Assembly: GCA_032622095.1 (NCBI GenBank)
Contig: CP136069.1
Span: 188,001 to 252,000, forward strand
DNA length: 64,000 nt
Source of the DNA: Siphonodentalium dalli
Taxonomy: Eukaryota; Mollusca; Scaphopoda; Gadilida; Siphonodentaliidae
Direction: 5' to 3'
Positions within the stretch are counted from its first letter, which is position 1, and each line of letters starts with the position of its first letter. The notes under the pieces are model-generated. The model ran no database searches. It worked only from the letters and a program-made list of their open reading frames with translations, and was not told the origin of the DNA. Shown here piece after piece: positions 23,014 through 34,799 of this stretch. Position numbers and translations under genes: made by a program.

Positions 23014-23748
23014 TTATATATATTTTGGAAGATCTGTGTGTCTGTGTGTCTGTCTGTAATCGATGGACTCGAAAACGGCCGAGCCGATTTCGATGAAACT
23101 TGGTATGTGTGGGTATTTTCGGCTGGGGAGTGACATGGGCCTATTAATTTACCCGTGCGACTTGACTTTGACCTTGAAATCGGGTAATTTCAAGGTCAAA
23201 CGCCCGAATATCACGGGATTTCGATGAAACTTGGTATGTGGGGGTACTTTCGTATGGGGAGTCTCATAAGCATATTAATTTGCCCGTGCGACGTGACCTT
23301 GGCCTTGAAATTGGGTCATTTCAAGGTCAAACGCCCGAATATCACGGGATTTCGATGAAACTTGGTATGTGGGGGTACTTTCGTATGGGGAGTCTCATAA
23401 GCATATTCATTTGCCTGTGCGACGTGACCTTGGCCTTGAAATAGGGTCAATTCAAGGTCAAATCGCCAATTTTGATGGTATTTCGACGAAATTTTATACA
23501 TAGGGTTACTTTTGTCAACTGGGTGTTTTGGACGGGTCAAATCGTGACCCCGACCTGACCTTGACCTTCAAAATGATCAATTCAAGGTCAAATCGGGTGA
23601 AACCGGATGGATTTAGACGGGTACTTTTGTCTGGTACTTTTGTTCGGGCAGTGTTTTGGACGGGTCAAATCGTGACCCCCACTTGACCTTGGCCTTCAAA
23701 ATAGACAATTCAAGGTAAAAGCCCGGACGAAGTCGGGTCACCTTCTAG
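23014..23748 (+). mobile_element. Non-autonomous Helitron, array unit 6
   Basis: The start TTATATATATTTTGG is slightly altered. The end is the hairpin plus CTAG at 23745-23748 followed by T. The middle holds two tandem copies of a block of about 120 bp with GGGATTTCGATGAAACTTGG. Confidence 0.65.
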
Positions 23749-24157
23749 TACTATATAACTATACATATAGTCACCATATAAATGTCCCTTCGTCGATTGG
23801 TCCACCAATCGATTGTCGTCGCTCACCCATCAATATTTCGTTTCACATCGGAATTAAAAGCCCAATAATATACGGAGCCTGCGGGAGGTGACAACTGACA
23901 AGTGAACTCTTTTTTCTTTTAATCTATTTATATATAACAAAATCTTATAAATGTTATTTCGTTATATCAAAATATTATTTTCTTACAACGAAATAAGTTT
24001 TCGATATATCTACGACTAGTTGCGAACTATTTCCCACTCAAGTTTGTAACGGGAATCATTAGAAACACACATTCCTCGTGATGTATCGTACGTCACGGTG
24101 TTATGTTTCTTTTGGTATCGAGAGAAGTTTCACATTGCCGTTCGTATTGACATAAAT
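23749..24157. other. Spacer, nothing recognised
   Basis: Unique sequence between the Helitron array and the next MITE. No gene seen. Confidence 0.35.
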
Positions 24158-25700
24158 TTAAAGGTATTCAATCCGATCAGACGCTCCTAAATTACTATTT
24201 ATTTGGCTTCGGGGATAAAAAATATTTGATTCGAGTCGAGGAACCCACCCATCAAAGCTCAGAATGATCAGATATAGAGTTCTGAAGGTTGTTATGTCTC
24301 GAGATATGTAATAATATGTGGCCTAGAAACACGTGGTCAAACGGAGGGTCTGGGACAAAATTGCGGATGAAGATGGATAACTCTAAAATCAAGTGGTAAT
24401 ACGGTCATATTTCGTTATACTTTAGTGATAATACGGCCATATTTTGTTGAACAAAATGTTGATAAATAACAAGTTTTGAGAATTTTATACCATAGTTGAC
24501 AGTGTTAGCATTATTTTGTTGCAATAAATCGATTCTGATAACTAAAGCGTATTTTGAACAAACGTTGTTGTTGTTGTTGTATCTTGATGGTATGACCCGG
24601 GGACGTCTGATCGGCAGGGATGTGGCTAGAGGGTCTCCGCTGGGGGGGGGGGTGTCCACCTTGGGAATTTCCAACTGCACCCCCCTCCCTTGAGTACCAA
24701 CACAACTTTTTGCATAATTCCATTTGCACCCCCCCCCCCCCTTGTACCTCATGCTCAGGCCTAATTTCCTATATATTCATAAGCCATGCTTCTATTTTCC
24801 CAGTATGAGAACATTAAGATATTTTAACCTGAAAATTGCCGCAAAAAAAAAACAACTAGTGATCTAATTCCAGACAAATGCACACAGCTACCGACAACAG
24901 ACCAGGAAACACCGGGCCGACCATGGTTGTTTGGCCCGGTGTGAGAAAAATTTGAAAACTATATACAAGAAAATCGCAAATCCTAGCATCTAGACTGGCC
25001 TCAACTGAAGCTTTCCTATGCTCCCCCTCAGGTTGGAAAATTCTTCAACTGACGACCATTTATGTCTACAAGTTTGACCAAATGTAGTAAAATATTGTTT
25101 TGCTAAACTAATTAGCAGTTTTGTATTGGCCATGTGGATGGGGCAATGACACACCGGGCCGACCATGGTTCGGCCCGGTGTGCGAAAATTTTGAAAATCG
25201 CAAAATCCTAACATCTAGACTAGCCTCAAGCCTTCCTACTGTTGGAAATTTCAAACCCTACACCCCCACTTAGGTTGGAAAATTTCCAACTGATGACAAT
25301 TCCAATGACAATGTTGACCAATTGTATGACAATATTGTTTTCTTAAATTAACTAGAAGTTTTTGACTGGCCACGGGGGAGGGACCAGGACACAAGCTTTC
25401 CAAGTGATGGAAATTTCCAACCTGTCACCCCCCCTAAGGTTGGAAAATTTCCAACTGATGTCCATTTCTGTCAAAATTTTGGACCAAAAATAGGAACATA
25501 TGCAAATATTGGTCGAAAAACAATAAATTCCCCCCAATAAATTGTTTTATAATCAAACTACAACCTATTGTTGGTGTGACATTTCGTTGTGGCAGGTATG
25601 AAATTTCCAACTATTGAAAATATAGCTCTCTGCTGGGGGTGAGACACCCCCCACACCCCCCTCTAGCCACATCCCTGCTGATCGGATTGAGTACCTTTAA
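24158..25700. mobile_element. AGGTACTCAATCCG-family MITE interrupted by a hAT element
   Basis: It begins TTAA-AGGTATTCAATCCGATCAG and ends TCGGATTGAGTACCT-TTAA. Removing the 24615-25677 insert and one 8-bp duplication leaves about 470 bp, close to the 487-bp family size. Confidence 0.8.
24615..25677. mobile_element. Non-autonomous hAT element with 8-bp target duplication
   Basis: The terminal inverted repeat is CAGGGATGTGGCTAGAGG, with its complement at the right (CTCTAGCCACATCCCTG). CTGATCGG occurs immediately before and immediately after, a perfect 8-bp target duplication, diagnostic for hAT. No transposase frame is present. The interior holds repeated GGTTGGAAAATTTCCAACTG blocks and C/G runs. 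Related fragments lie at 15080-15585 and 56743-56960. Confidence 0.85.
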
Positions 25701-25739
25701 CGTTCATGGCCCAGTTATGGAAAACTATTAGGGCCACTT

Positions 25740-25910
25740 CCTAATGGCGCTTTCGGCGCGCGACAAAAAGTGCGCCATTAGTAACGCGCCGAAAGCGACA
25801 AAATGTGCGCTAATATCGCACATTTTGTAACGCGCCGAAAGCGACAAACTGTGCACCATTAGCGTTATTTCGGCGCGTTATTAATGACGCACTTTTTGTC
25901 GCTTTCCAGT
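25740..25910. repeat. Palindromic GCGCCGAAAGCGACAAA repeat cluster
   Basis: Four alternating direct and inverted copies of GCGCCGAAAGCGACAAA or TTTGTCGC occur within 170 bp and can fold extensively. Non-coding. Confidence 0.7.
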
Positions 25911-25929
25911 ACTTATTTACTTGAAATTG

Positions 25930-26359
25930 GCCCAAAAAGGGGAATTAGGGGTCCCTGGGGGCTTGATTCCCTCATATGGTTTGCTTATTGAATTAAAATG
26001 TGGTAACCCCCCCCCCCCCCCCATATTTTCATGTTATCGGCATCTCTGCCCCACGAATGTGTGTCTCCATCCCGGAGTTCTAGTAAAGTTTAGTTAGGGG
26101 ATATCTCCTGCACAGATATTTAGCATTTCCATGGTAATAAAAAGGGAATTATGAGTTATTGCAGGACTGCTTCCTGCATATAGTATTCGAAATTTGAATA
26201 CAAGACATATTTCCAAATGAATATCAGCATCCGTGCCCCAGGAATGTGTCTCCACCCCGGAGTTCTAGTAAATTCTAGTAAATGGACATTTCTTGCACAT
26301 ATATATATACAATTTTGATGGCCATGGAAAGGGAATTAGGGGTCCCTGGGGCTTGCTTC
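25930..26359. repeat. Imperfect direct repeat, about 180-bp offset
   Basis: CCCGGAGTTCTAGTAAA occurs near 26073 and 26255, and GGGAATTAGGGGTCCCTGGG near 25940 and 26332. The block looks partly duplicated. A long poly-C run lies near 26008-26023. Confidence 0.5.
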
Positions 26360-28949
26360 CCTCATTTTGAGTCGAAATGTGCTGTAAATTTGGAGCATTT
26401 TAGTCATATTATCGACTAACAATGAGGCACTTCTAGGCAGATTATGTGCGTACAATGACAACAGTAAGCCAACTCACGAGTTTTCATGTGTCTGCTCTTT
26501 AATATGTATTTTCACTATAGCCCGCGCCATCAAACGAAATAACGGGTATATTAAGTAGGCGATTTAGCAACTGACTTATGATAAATGTTTGAACAGCTCT
26601 ATTAGGACATATAGTTTGGGATTTTTCTATGAACTAGTGGCGGCACAAGAAAAATCCACAAGGAGAGCTTCGTGGCTGCTATGGTTCCGCGTAAAAGTGC
26701 GCTTATGCAACGAAAAATTGCATTTCCCCAGTATTTTGACACAACGAACGACATACGACCAATGTTTTAAACAACTGGACGGTCACACATAATAGTGTTT
26801 GTAATTTTCAACATATTTTCGTACAAATTGGTTCACATTGGACCGAATTAATCACATAGGTTTATTTTGAACTTATTTGATTCTCAAATTATACAGTTGA
26901 ATGGCACGGGCCACAGTGAACACGCAATACAACGAACGTACACCTAAAGTAAGTATTATCTGCTTATAATATAATTGGTCTTAGTTAGATAATCTGCTTT
27001 GAATCGTCTCATTTTGAGTCGATAATAAACTGAAAATGAGAGCATTTTAGTCCTATTATCGACTCATGGCTTCATTACAGGTTGCTTATGTGACCGTCAT
27101 AGATTACGGTTTAACGCACCATTCTTCTGTAACGTAGGAGTCGAGCCAGTGTTGAAGCACCGGGCCTTCCTCACAAATTAGCATGAGTTTGCATGCTCGA
27201 ATTGTGCTCATACATACGCGTACACTTCCCCAACAGTGTACATGTATATAGACCCGAGTGACCTGCATCCCTGATGAGACGAAGGTCATTAAACATATCT
27301 GTCGAAACAATAAATGGACCCATGATAACACTTATTGTTATACATGTTCTGCTCGTTTGAATATTGCCCTATTTACGAGCTCAAAGCGATATGGCCATTA
27401 TATTGTCGGGTGCCGACCAGCATTGGGGTTCGCTGTGTCAGACAATAGATAGAAAAGGATTTCATTTATACACACTTGATTTTTTTCCTAATTGTTATGA
27501 AAATATGCAATCAAACCACTTTGAATGAGAGAAATAATGTAATTCTAACTGGTAAACTGACTGCAGTCAGTTATCGTGTTGTATTTTGTTGCAGATTTTG
27601 AAATCCAAGATGGCCGCTGGCAGCCATGTTTTTTTGGCCGAATGACCTCAAAATGACTCATTCCTATTTACATGTCCATGTTAACATCCATGATAAATAG
27701 TATGCACAGAAATTCATATACAGCTGTTTACAGTGAATTCCCCCCCCCCCCGCAAATCTCTGTTTTAGTGTTAAAAGAGGGAGTGGGTGTCAAAAAATGG
27801 TCGGAAAAAACTGCCGAAAACGGAAAAACATTTGGCGGTGGGGGTGGGTGGGTACAAAAAATGATCGAAAGGGAAAAAATGCCATACGTGCCTGAAATTT
27901 TTTTTCCGACTCCCCCCCCCCCCCCCCCCCCCCTCGCTGTTCTCGTGAAAAAGGCACAATATATACGGGCTTATTTTTTATCTGTTTAGTACCATTTAGA
28001 ACGTAAAATACGCTATGTGCCTAAAACGCGGCGTTCAGAATAAGAACAATATGTACTTATTTCAATACGAAAATAAGCTCATACTGACACTATTTAATCT
28101 ACTTGTTTTCATCCACTCGATTGACCGAATAATTATGAGTCGATAATATGACTAAACTGCTCTCATTTTCAGTTTATTATCGACTCGAAATGAGGCGATT
28201 CTAGGCAGATTATCTAACTAAGACCAATTATATTATAAGCAGATAATGTGGGTTTTTTTGGGGAAAAAGGGCTGCACTTGCTCCATCCAAAAATCTCTCA
28301 TCGTGCCAATATGTTCAAATTGGGCCTATTTATTCACACAGGTTGACATTGGACTTATTTTTTATGAAATAAGCCTATATTTAACTTGTACCCGTTGAAT
28401 CGGGCGGGTCACACTGAAAATACATTACAGAAAAGCGCGCAAAAGTCGTTATCGATGGAAAAATAGATTAAATAGTGCCAATATGGGCTTGCTTCATTTG
28501 AAATAACCATACCATGCTTATTTTGAACGCCGCCTTATTTAAAATATTGGTCGTAAGTCGTTCGTTTGGGTCAAAATACTGGGGGAAAATGCTATTTTTC
28601 GTCGCATAAGCGCACTTTTACGCGGAACCATAGCAGCCACGAAGCTCTCCTTGTGGATTTTCCTTGTGCCGCCACTAGTTCATAGAAAAATCCCAAACTA
28701 TATGCCCATAGAGCTGTTCAAACATTTATCATAAGTCAGTTGCTAAATCGCCTACTTAATACCCGTTATTTCGTTTGATGGCGCGGGCTATAGTGAAAAT
28801 ACATATTAAAGAGCAGACACATGAAAACTCGTGAGTTGGCTTACTGTTGTCATTGTACGCACATAATCTGCCTAGAACTGAGTCATTGTGAGTCGATAAT
28901 GTGACTAAAACGCTCTAAATTTACAGCACATTTTCGAATCAAAATGAGG
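26360..28949. mobile_element. Foldback element, family CCTCATTTTGAGTCG
   Basis: The outer arms 26360-26790 and 28530-28949 are inverted copies (for example AACTAGTGGCGGCACAAG at left and its complement at right), and the inner pair 26957-27070 and 28130-28250 is inverted too. A block of about 60 bp, CTCATTTTGAGTCGATAATA plus GAGAGCATTTTAGTC, appears four times. The middle contains one copy of the 27512 direct repeat. Frames inside are short and unrecognised. Confidence 0.75.
27512..27925 (+). repeat. Direct repeat copy 1, about 400 bp
   Basis: It runs from ACCACTTTGAATGAGAG through CCAAGATGGCCGCTGGCAGC to GCCATACGTGCCTGAA. It matches 29582-29980 almost base for base apart from C and T runs. 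It contains one unit of the AAGATGGC foldback repeat and long homopolymer C stretches. Confidence 0.8.
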
Positions 28950-29581
28950 CAACTAGCAGATTAACTGGCTAAAACGTGTTCTAAGCTGATCATGTGTGGT
29001 TTTTGGGGAGAACAAGCTGAATAACCACAACAACAAGCAACAACGGGGTTATCCTTGTGGATTCTTGTTATACCACTGTTCCATCTACAAAGTGCTCATT
29101 CATGCCCTTTCAGCTGTTCATAAATTGGGCGTAAATATTTTTTATAACTAAATCGCCTCTGTGTGCATGCCCAATACAACCACGGTGCTATATAATGATT
29201 GTGTGATTCTTATTGTGCCACTAGTCCATTTAAAAATCCTAACATATCGTCGTGCCAATAGGTTCAAATTGGACCTATATATATATAGGTACTCGCATTG
29301 ATGAAATAAATTATTAGCCGACAAGAAATCACTGAGCGCTATATGTTTAGTTCATCGTTTGACGGATTTCAATTATAGTAAGCTGTATGGGTGGTGATCT
29401 CAGAGGAACATATCGGCCATTGCTCCTGAGTTCGATCAAACCAGGGGGGGGGGTGAAAAAATATTCCGGCACATATGCCGGGGTGGGTGGGTGGTCAAAG
29501 ACACCAACAAGCAATTTTTTCCGCAATTAAAAAAAAAAAATCCTGCTTGATTTTTAGTGTTTTGGCAATGAGTTGGGCTTC
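28950..29581. other. Repeat-derived DNA, no gene
   Basis: Diverged pieces resembling the interior of the preceding foldback element (GTGCCAATAGGTTCAAATTG near 29248, compare 28305), a G-run near 29442, and nothing coding. Confidence 0.4.
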
Positions 29582-29980
29582 AAAACCACTTTGAATGAGA
29601 GAAATAATGTAATTCTAACTGGTAAACTGACTGCAGGCAGTTATCGTGTTGTATTTTGTTGCAAATTTTGAAATCCAAGATGGCCGCTGGCAGCCATGTT
29701 TTTTTGGCCGAATGACCTCAAAATGACTCATTCCTAATTACATGTCCATGTTAACATCCATGATAAATAGTATGCACATAAATTCATATACAGCTGTTTA
29801 CAGTGAATTTTCCCCCGCAAATCTGTTTTAGTGTTAAAAGGGGGAGTGGGTGTCAAAAAATGGTCGGAAAAAACTGCCGAAAACGGAAAAACATTTGGCG
29901 GTGGGGGTGGGTGGGTACAAAAAATGATCGAAAGGGGAAAAATGCCATACGTGCCTGAATTTTTTTTCCGACCCACCCCT
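29582..29980 (+). repeat. Direct repeat copy 2
   Basis: Near-identical to 27512-27925. It lies outside the foldback element, whereas copy 1 lies inside it. The 93-residue frame on the minus strand is a by-product. Confidence 0.8.
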
Positions 29981-31564
29981 GATAAAACTGGAAATTTACG
30001 CTGTCCGGAGACCATATTCGGTGGTAAATTTTTGTTATCAAATGCTATGGATATAAATGGTTCTGATGGGAGCTTGTGGTTTTAATTGAAAGATGAATCC
30101 TCCGCCGACACATCCGTGGCAATATCGATAGCATTACTCGGATAAATGGGCTAAAAACGGGGGGAAACTACAGTTCCCCTTGTCTCTATAATACTACCAT
30201 TAACTTGAAGCAGGCGCGTATATATACCGTAGCAGCGGCGTATATGGGCGGCACAAAAGGGGGGCGGACAGCGGATCGCGTTACAGGCCCTGTGATTAGT
30301 GCCACTAAATGTGCACGATTGATGCGATCCTCGCACAGTGAAAATGTATTCCGAACATCCGGCGCAGTATATACACAGTTAAAACGCAATTTTTTAGCCA
30401 TCTAGGTGATAATTCGATTAGTTTTTCCATTCCCCTCATAAGCTATGGTCCCAAATAACGTAAACATAATGAAAATCCTATTGTGCGAGTAATAACAACG
30501 ACGAAAACTGCGAATCGTGATATCTCGATCGGTTCTCTCCCGATCGAGTCGGTTCTCTCCCAATTTAATCGGTTCGTCGGAGAAATACGATGACTATTAT
30601 TTTACAGGATACGTGAAAATTATGGAGGGTTATTAGGGTCACAATCCTAACTTCACATTTTAATTCTAACTTAACATTTTAATTCTTACTTAATATTTTA
30701 ATTCTAACTTAACATTTTAATTCTTATATTTTAATTCTAACTTAACATTTCAATTCTAACTTAACATTTTAATTCTTATATTTTAATTCTATTTACATCA
30801 TATTTACATTCTATTTACATTCTATTTACATTCTAGAAACATTCTAGAAACATTCCAGAAACATTCTATTAACTCTAACTTAATATTTTAATTCTTACTT
30901 AATATTTTAATTCTAACTTAACATTTTAATTCTAACTTAACATTTTAATTCTTATATTTTAATTCTATTTACATCATATTTACATTCTATTTACATTCTA
31001 TTTACATTCTATTTACATTCTATTTACATTCTATTTACATTCTATTTACATTCTATTTACATTCTATTTACATTCTATTTACATTCTATTTACATTCTAT
31101 TTACATTCTAGAAACATTCTAGAAACATTCCAGAAACATTCTATTAACTCTAACTTAATATTTTAATTCTTACTTAATATTTTAATTCTAACTTAACATT
31201 TTAATTCTTATATTTTAATTCTAACTTTACATTTTAATTCTTACTTTACATTTTAATTCTTATATTTTAATTCTATAATTGTTGAAATTGAAATGAGCAT
31301 AAAACGGATCTCAGAATTGAAAGGCAAAAATTAAAACAAACATAAAATGGATTCTAGAAGTTGTAATTGTGACCCTAATAACGCGCCTGCACTTCTGTAA
31401 CAATTATAACGAAAGGGGTCGCTGCGATCGGACGGCGTGACATGACAATCTGCGGGATGGGATGGAATATGGAATAGAACGACAATCTGCGGAACAGAAC
31501 TTCAAATTGCGCGTAACGGTCGATATCTCGAGGAATACAACACATAGAGGGCTCCGTTTTGTGA

Positions 31565-32051
31565 TTAAAGGTACTCAATCCGTAAAGAGGGTCCCCATCT
31601 CAACAGATTCCAACAACAACAATCCGATCAGAGGGTCCTATATTACTATTTCTTTGGCTTTGGGGGTAAAAAATATTTGATTCGCGTCGAGGAACCCATC
31701 AAACAAAGCTCAGATTTATTAGATATTGATTTTTGAAATTTGTTAATTGCTCGAGATGAGTACTAATAACAGCCGTCAATTTGGTAACCTGCTCGAGATT
31801 TTACGCCAAAACTCTATTCAAACAGACAAGGATGGATAACTCTATAATCAAGTGGTAATAATAACGAAATTTTGACTGTCTTCTGGGCCAGAAAGAATTC
31901 CCGATAATGAAAAATAATAGATTTCTAAAATCGATATCTAACAAATCTGAGCTTTGATGGGTGACTTCCTCGACTCGAATCAAATATTTTTGACCCCCGA
32001 AGCCATTGAAATAGTAATTGAGAGGAGTTTTATCGGATTGAGTACCTTTAA
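31565..32051. mobile_element. AGGTACTCAATCCG MITE inside one foldback arm
   Basis: 487 bp, TTAA on both sides, near-identical to 9144-9631. The opposite foldback arm near 33924 reads CTTTCGTTAGACACC, the complement of GGTGTCTAACGAAAG, showing the unfilled site with one base changed (CTAA for TTAA). Confidence 0.88.
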
Positions 32052-32319
32052 CGAAAGGCCCACATTCGCCCTATCCACACATATTAACCCCGCCACTGAC
32101 CGGACACCAGAAGTTGTATTATTTGGTCGACAACTGACCTAACATGAAAGTTGTCGAAATCAAGGACGTGGAACAGCTGTAGAAATGCATTTTTACAGCG
32201 ATAACACTATGCCCACAAGCAGACTTGGTATTAAAATGAAGTTTATCATCTATTGCACAGCAAGAGACCGATTAACCCACCCATGTGAAGGTGCCATGAA
32301 ACACGAAAAACTGCGTTCG

Positions 32320-32970
32320 AGGGAGGTTCTCATATTATACGCCAGTCAAACACGGGTGAGGTTCTTATATGAGAACCTCCCCCGCGTATGACTGGTGGAT
32401 AATATGAGAACATCCCTTGCGTATGACTGGCGGATAATATGAACCTCCACCGCGTATGACCGGCGGATAATATGTTCATATGAGAACCTACCCCGCGTAT
32501 GACCGGCAGATAATATGAAAACCTCCACCGCGTTAATATTATTCACCGGTCATACGCGAGGGAGATTCCCATATGTGGGGGAGGTTCTCATATTATCCGC
32601 CGGTCATACACGGTGGAGGTTCATATTATCCGCCGGTCATACGTGAGGATCAGACCAGTCATACGCGGGGGAGGTTCTCATATGAGAACCTCACCCGTGT
32701 TTGACTGGCGTATAATATTAGAACCTCCCTCGCATGAATAATATGAACCTCCACCGCATATGACCAGCGGATAATATGTTCATATGAGAACCTCCCCTGT
32801 ATGACCGGAGGATAATATTAGGACCTCCCCCGCAGATGACCGCGTCACCGCGGATAATATGAGAACCTCCACCGACTATGACCGGCGGATAATATGTTCA
32901 TATGAGAACCTCCCCTGCGTATGACCGGCAGATAATATGAGAACCACCACCGCGTATGACCGGCGGACAC
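32320..32970. repeat. GAGAACCTCCCCCGCGTATGACC array, both orientations
   Basis: About 15 copies of a 35-50 bp unit containing TATGACCGGCGGATAATATG alternate between direct and inverted order, near the middle of the foldback element. Frames here are repeat by-products. Confidence 0.8.
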
Positions 32971-33655
32971 ATAAGTTTTTAAGTCTATAAACACTATTTG
33001 ATTTGAATATTCTTTCAAACAGTCTCACCATTGACAAGTTCGTGCGTTCAACCCAGTTAATCTATTTTGTAACTTGGCTTGTAATCGCCGGACACCGGCT
33101 TCCGGCATCTGGGCTTTTAGTTACAACTGAAATAAAAAATAAGTGCGAATTATAACAAATGAAGAGCGCAAAGCCATTAAAAAATCACATTTGATACGTC
33201 TTCTGATACATGGTGTATATTCGTATTTTGTTGACGAAGTGCTGCTAAGAACAGGCTTAGTTGGAACGATAAAACGGCTTCAGTCGGCCATTCTATTTTG
33301 TACGAGAAAAAGTAGCGCTCTTTCTTGGAGCGAATTTCTGCAACAATTTCACTGCGTGTTGGACCCATTTGGACAAAATTACATTCCCTGTGTCTACATT
33401 TTGATATACTATACGCCCCATTATATGGAATATATCAGCTGAAATCGATCCTGTTATTGTAACCATGCATTGAGTCTATTTTTAGTTGTTTTCATCGGCG
33501 CGTGTTTGCGATTTCGCCATTACATTATTCGTACTAAAACAGCCATATTGTAGCTAAACACGAATGCGCAGTATTCCACTGTGTCATTTGGTACCTAACA
33601 CTTGTTGATTGCTAGCGTATTCATCGAGAAATCTAAATTCTAAACATTGACGTCG
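32971..33655. other. Unique core of the foldback element; an unrecognised 99-codon frame
   Basis: The only non-repeated part of the 4.2-kb element. A plus-strand frame at 33143-33442 encodes 99 residues starting MRIITNEERKAIKKSHLIRL. I recognise no family, its composition is not clearly protein-like, and an overlapping minus-strand frame also exists. It could be chance or an ORF remnant. Confidence 0.3.
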
Positions 33656-34799
33656 AACGCAGTTTTTCGTGTTTCATGGCACCTTCTCATGGGTGGGTTA
33701 ATCTGTCTCTTGCTGTGCAATAGATGATAACCTTCATTTTAATACCAAGTCTGCTTGTGGGCATAGTGTTATGGCTGTAAAAATACATTTCTACAGCTGT
33801 TCTACGGCCTTGAGTTCGACAATTTTATGTTGGGTCAGTTGTCGATCGAATAATGCAACTTCTGCTGTCCGGTCAGTGGCGGGGTTAATATGTGTGGATA
33901 GTGCGAATGTGGGCCTTTCGTTAGACACCAAAAGTAGTCCTCAGCGTACTGTATTCCTCGAGATATCGGCCGTTCCACGCAATTTGAAATTCTGTTCCGC
34001 AGATTGTCATTCTATTCCATATTCCATCCCATCCCGCAGATTGTCATGTCCGGCCGTTCGATTGCAGCGACGCCTTTCGTTATAATTGTTACAGAAGTGC
34101 AGGCGTGTTATTATCACAATTACAACTTCTAGAATCCATTTTATGTTTGTTTTAATTTTTGCCTTTCAATTCTGAGATCCGTTTTATGCTCATTTCAATT
34201 CCAACTTTTTAAATATACTATTTTAATTCAAACATTACAACTTTTAGTAGATGATTTGTGTTTAGCTTCTTATTTTATAGATCATTAAATTAAAATATTA
34301 AAATAAAAATGTTAAGTTAGAATTAAAATATTAAGTTGGAGTTGAAATAATAAGTTAGAATTGAAATACTAAGTTGAAATTAAAATCTTAAGTTAGAATT
34401 AAAATGTTAAGTTAGAGTACAGAGAATGTAAATAGAATGTAAATAGAATGTAAATAGAATGTAAATAGAATGTAAATATAAGAATTAAAATGTAAAGTTA
34501 TAACTAAAATGTAAAGTTAGAATGTACATAGAATGTAAATAGAATGTAAATAGAATGTAAATAGAATGTAAATAGAATGTAAATAGAATGTAAATAGAAT
34601 GTAAATATAAGAATTAAAATGTAAATATAAGAATTAAAATGTAAAGTTAGAATTAAAATGTAAAGTTAGAAATAAAATATAAGAATTAAAATGTTAAGTT
34701 GGAATAAAAATGTTAAGTTAGAATTAAAATATAAGAATTAAAATGTTAAGTTAGAATTAAAATGTGAAGTTATGATTGTGACCCTAATAACCCTCCATA

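Larger units (their letters stand above)
30621..34799. mobile_element. Foldback element about 4.2 kb, TA-flanked, repeat-built arms
   Basis: The outer ends are TGGAGGGTTATTAGGGTCAC (from 30623) and its complement (to 34797), each flanked by TA. Inward, each arm has an AT-rich array of AATTCTAACTTAACATTTT and ATTCTATTTAC units (30650-31270 and 34200-34770), then about 900 bp of single-copy arm (to about 32320 at left and from about 33655 at right, e.g. CTGCGTTCGAGGG against its inverse). The centre starts with a GAGAACCTCCCCCGCGTATG array. The left arm is interrupted by the MITE at 31565-32051. The layout resembles foldback/TU-type elements with repetitive outer and unique inner arm domains. 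Confidence 0.85.
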
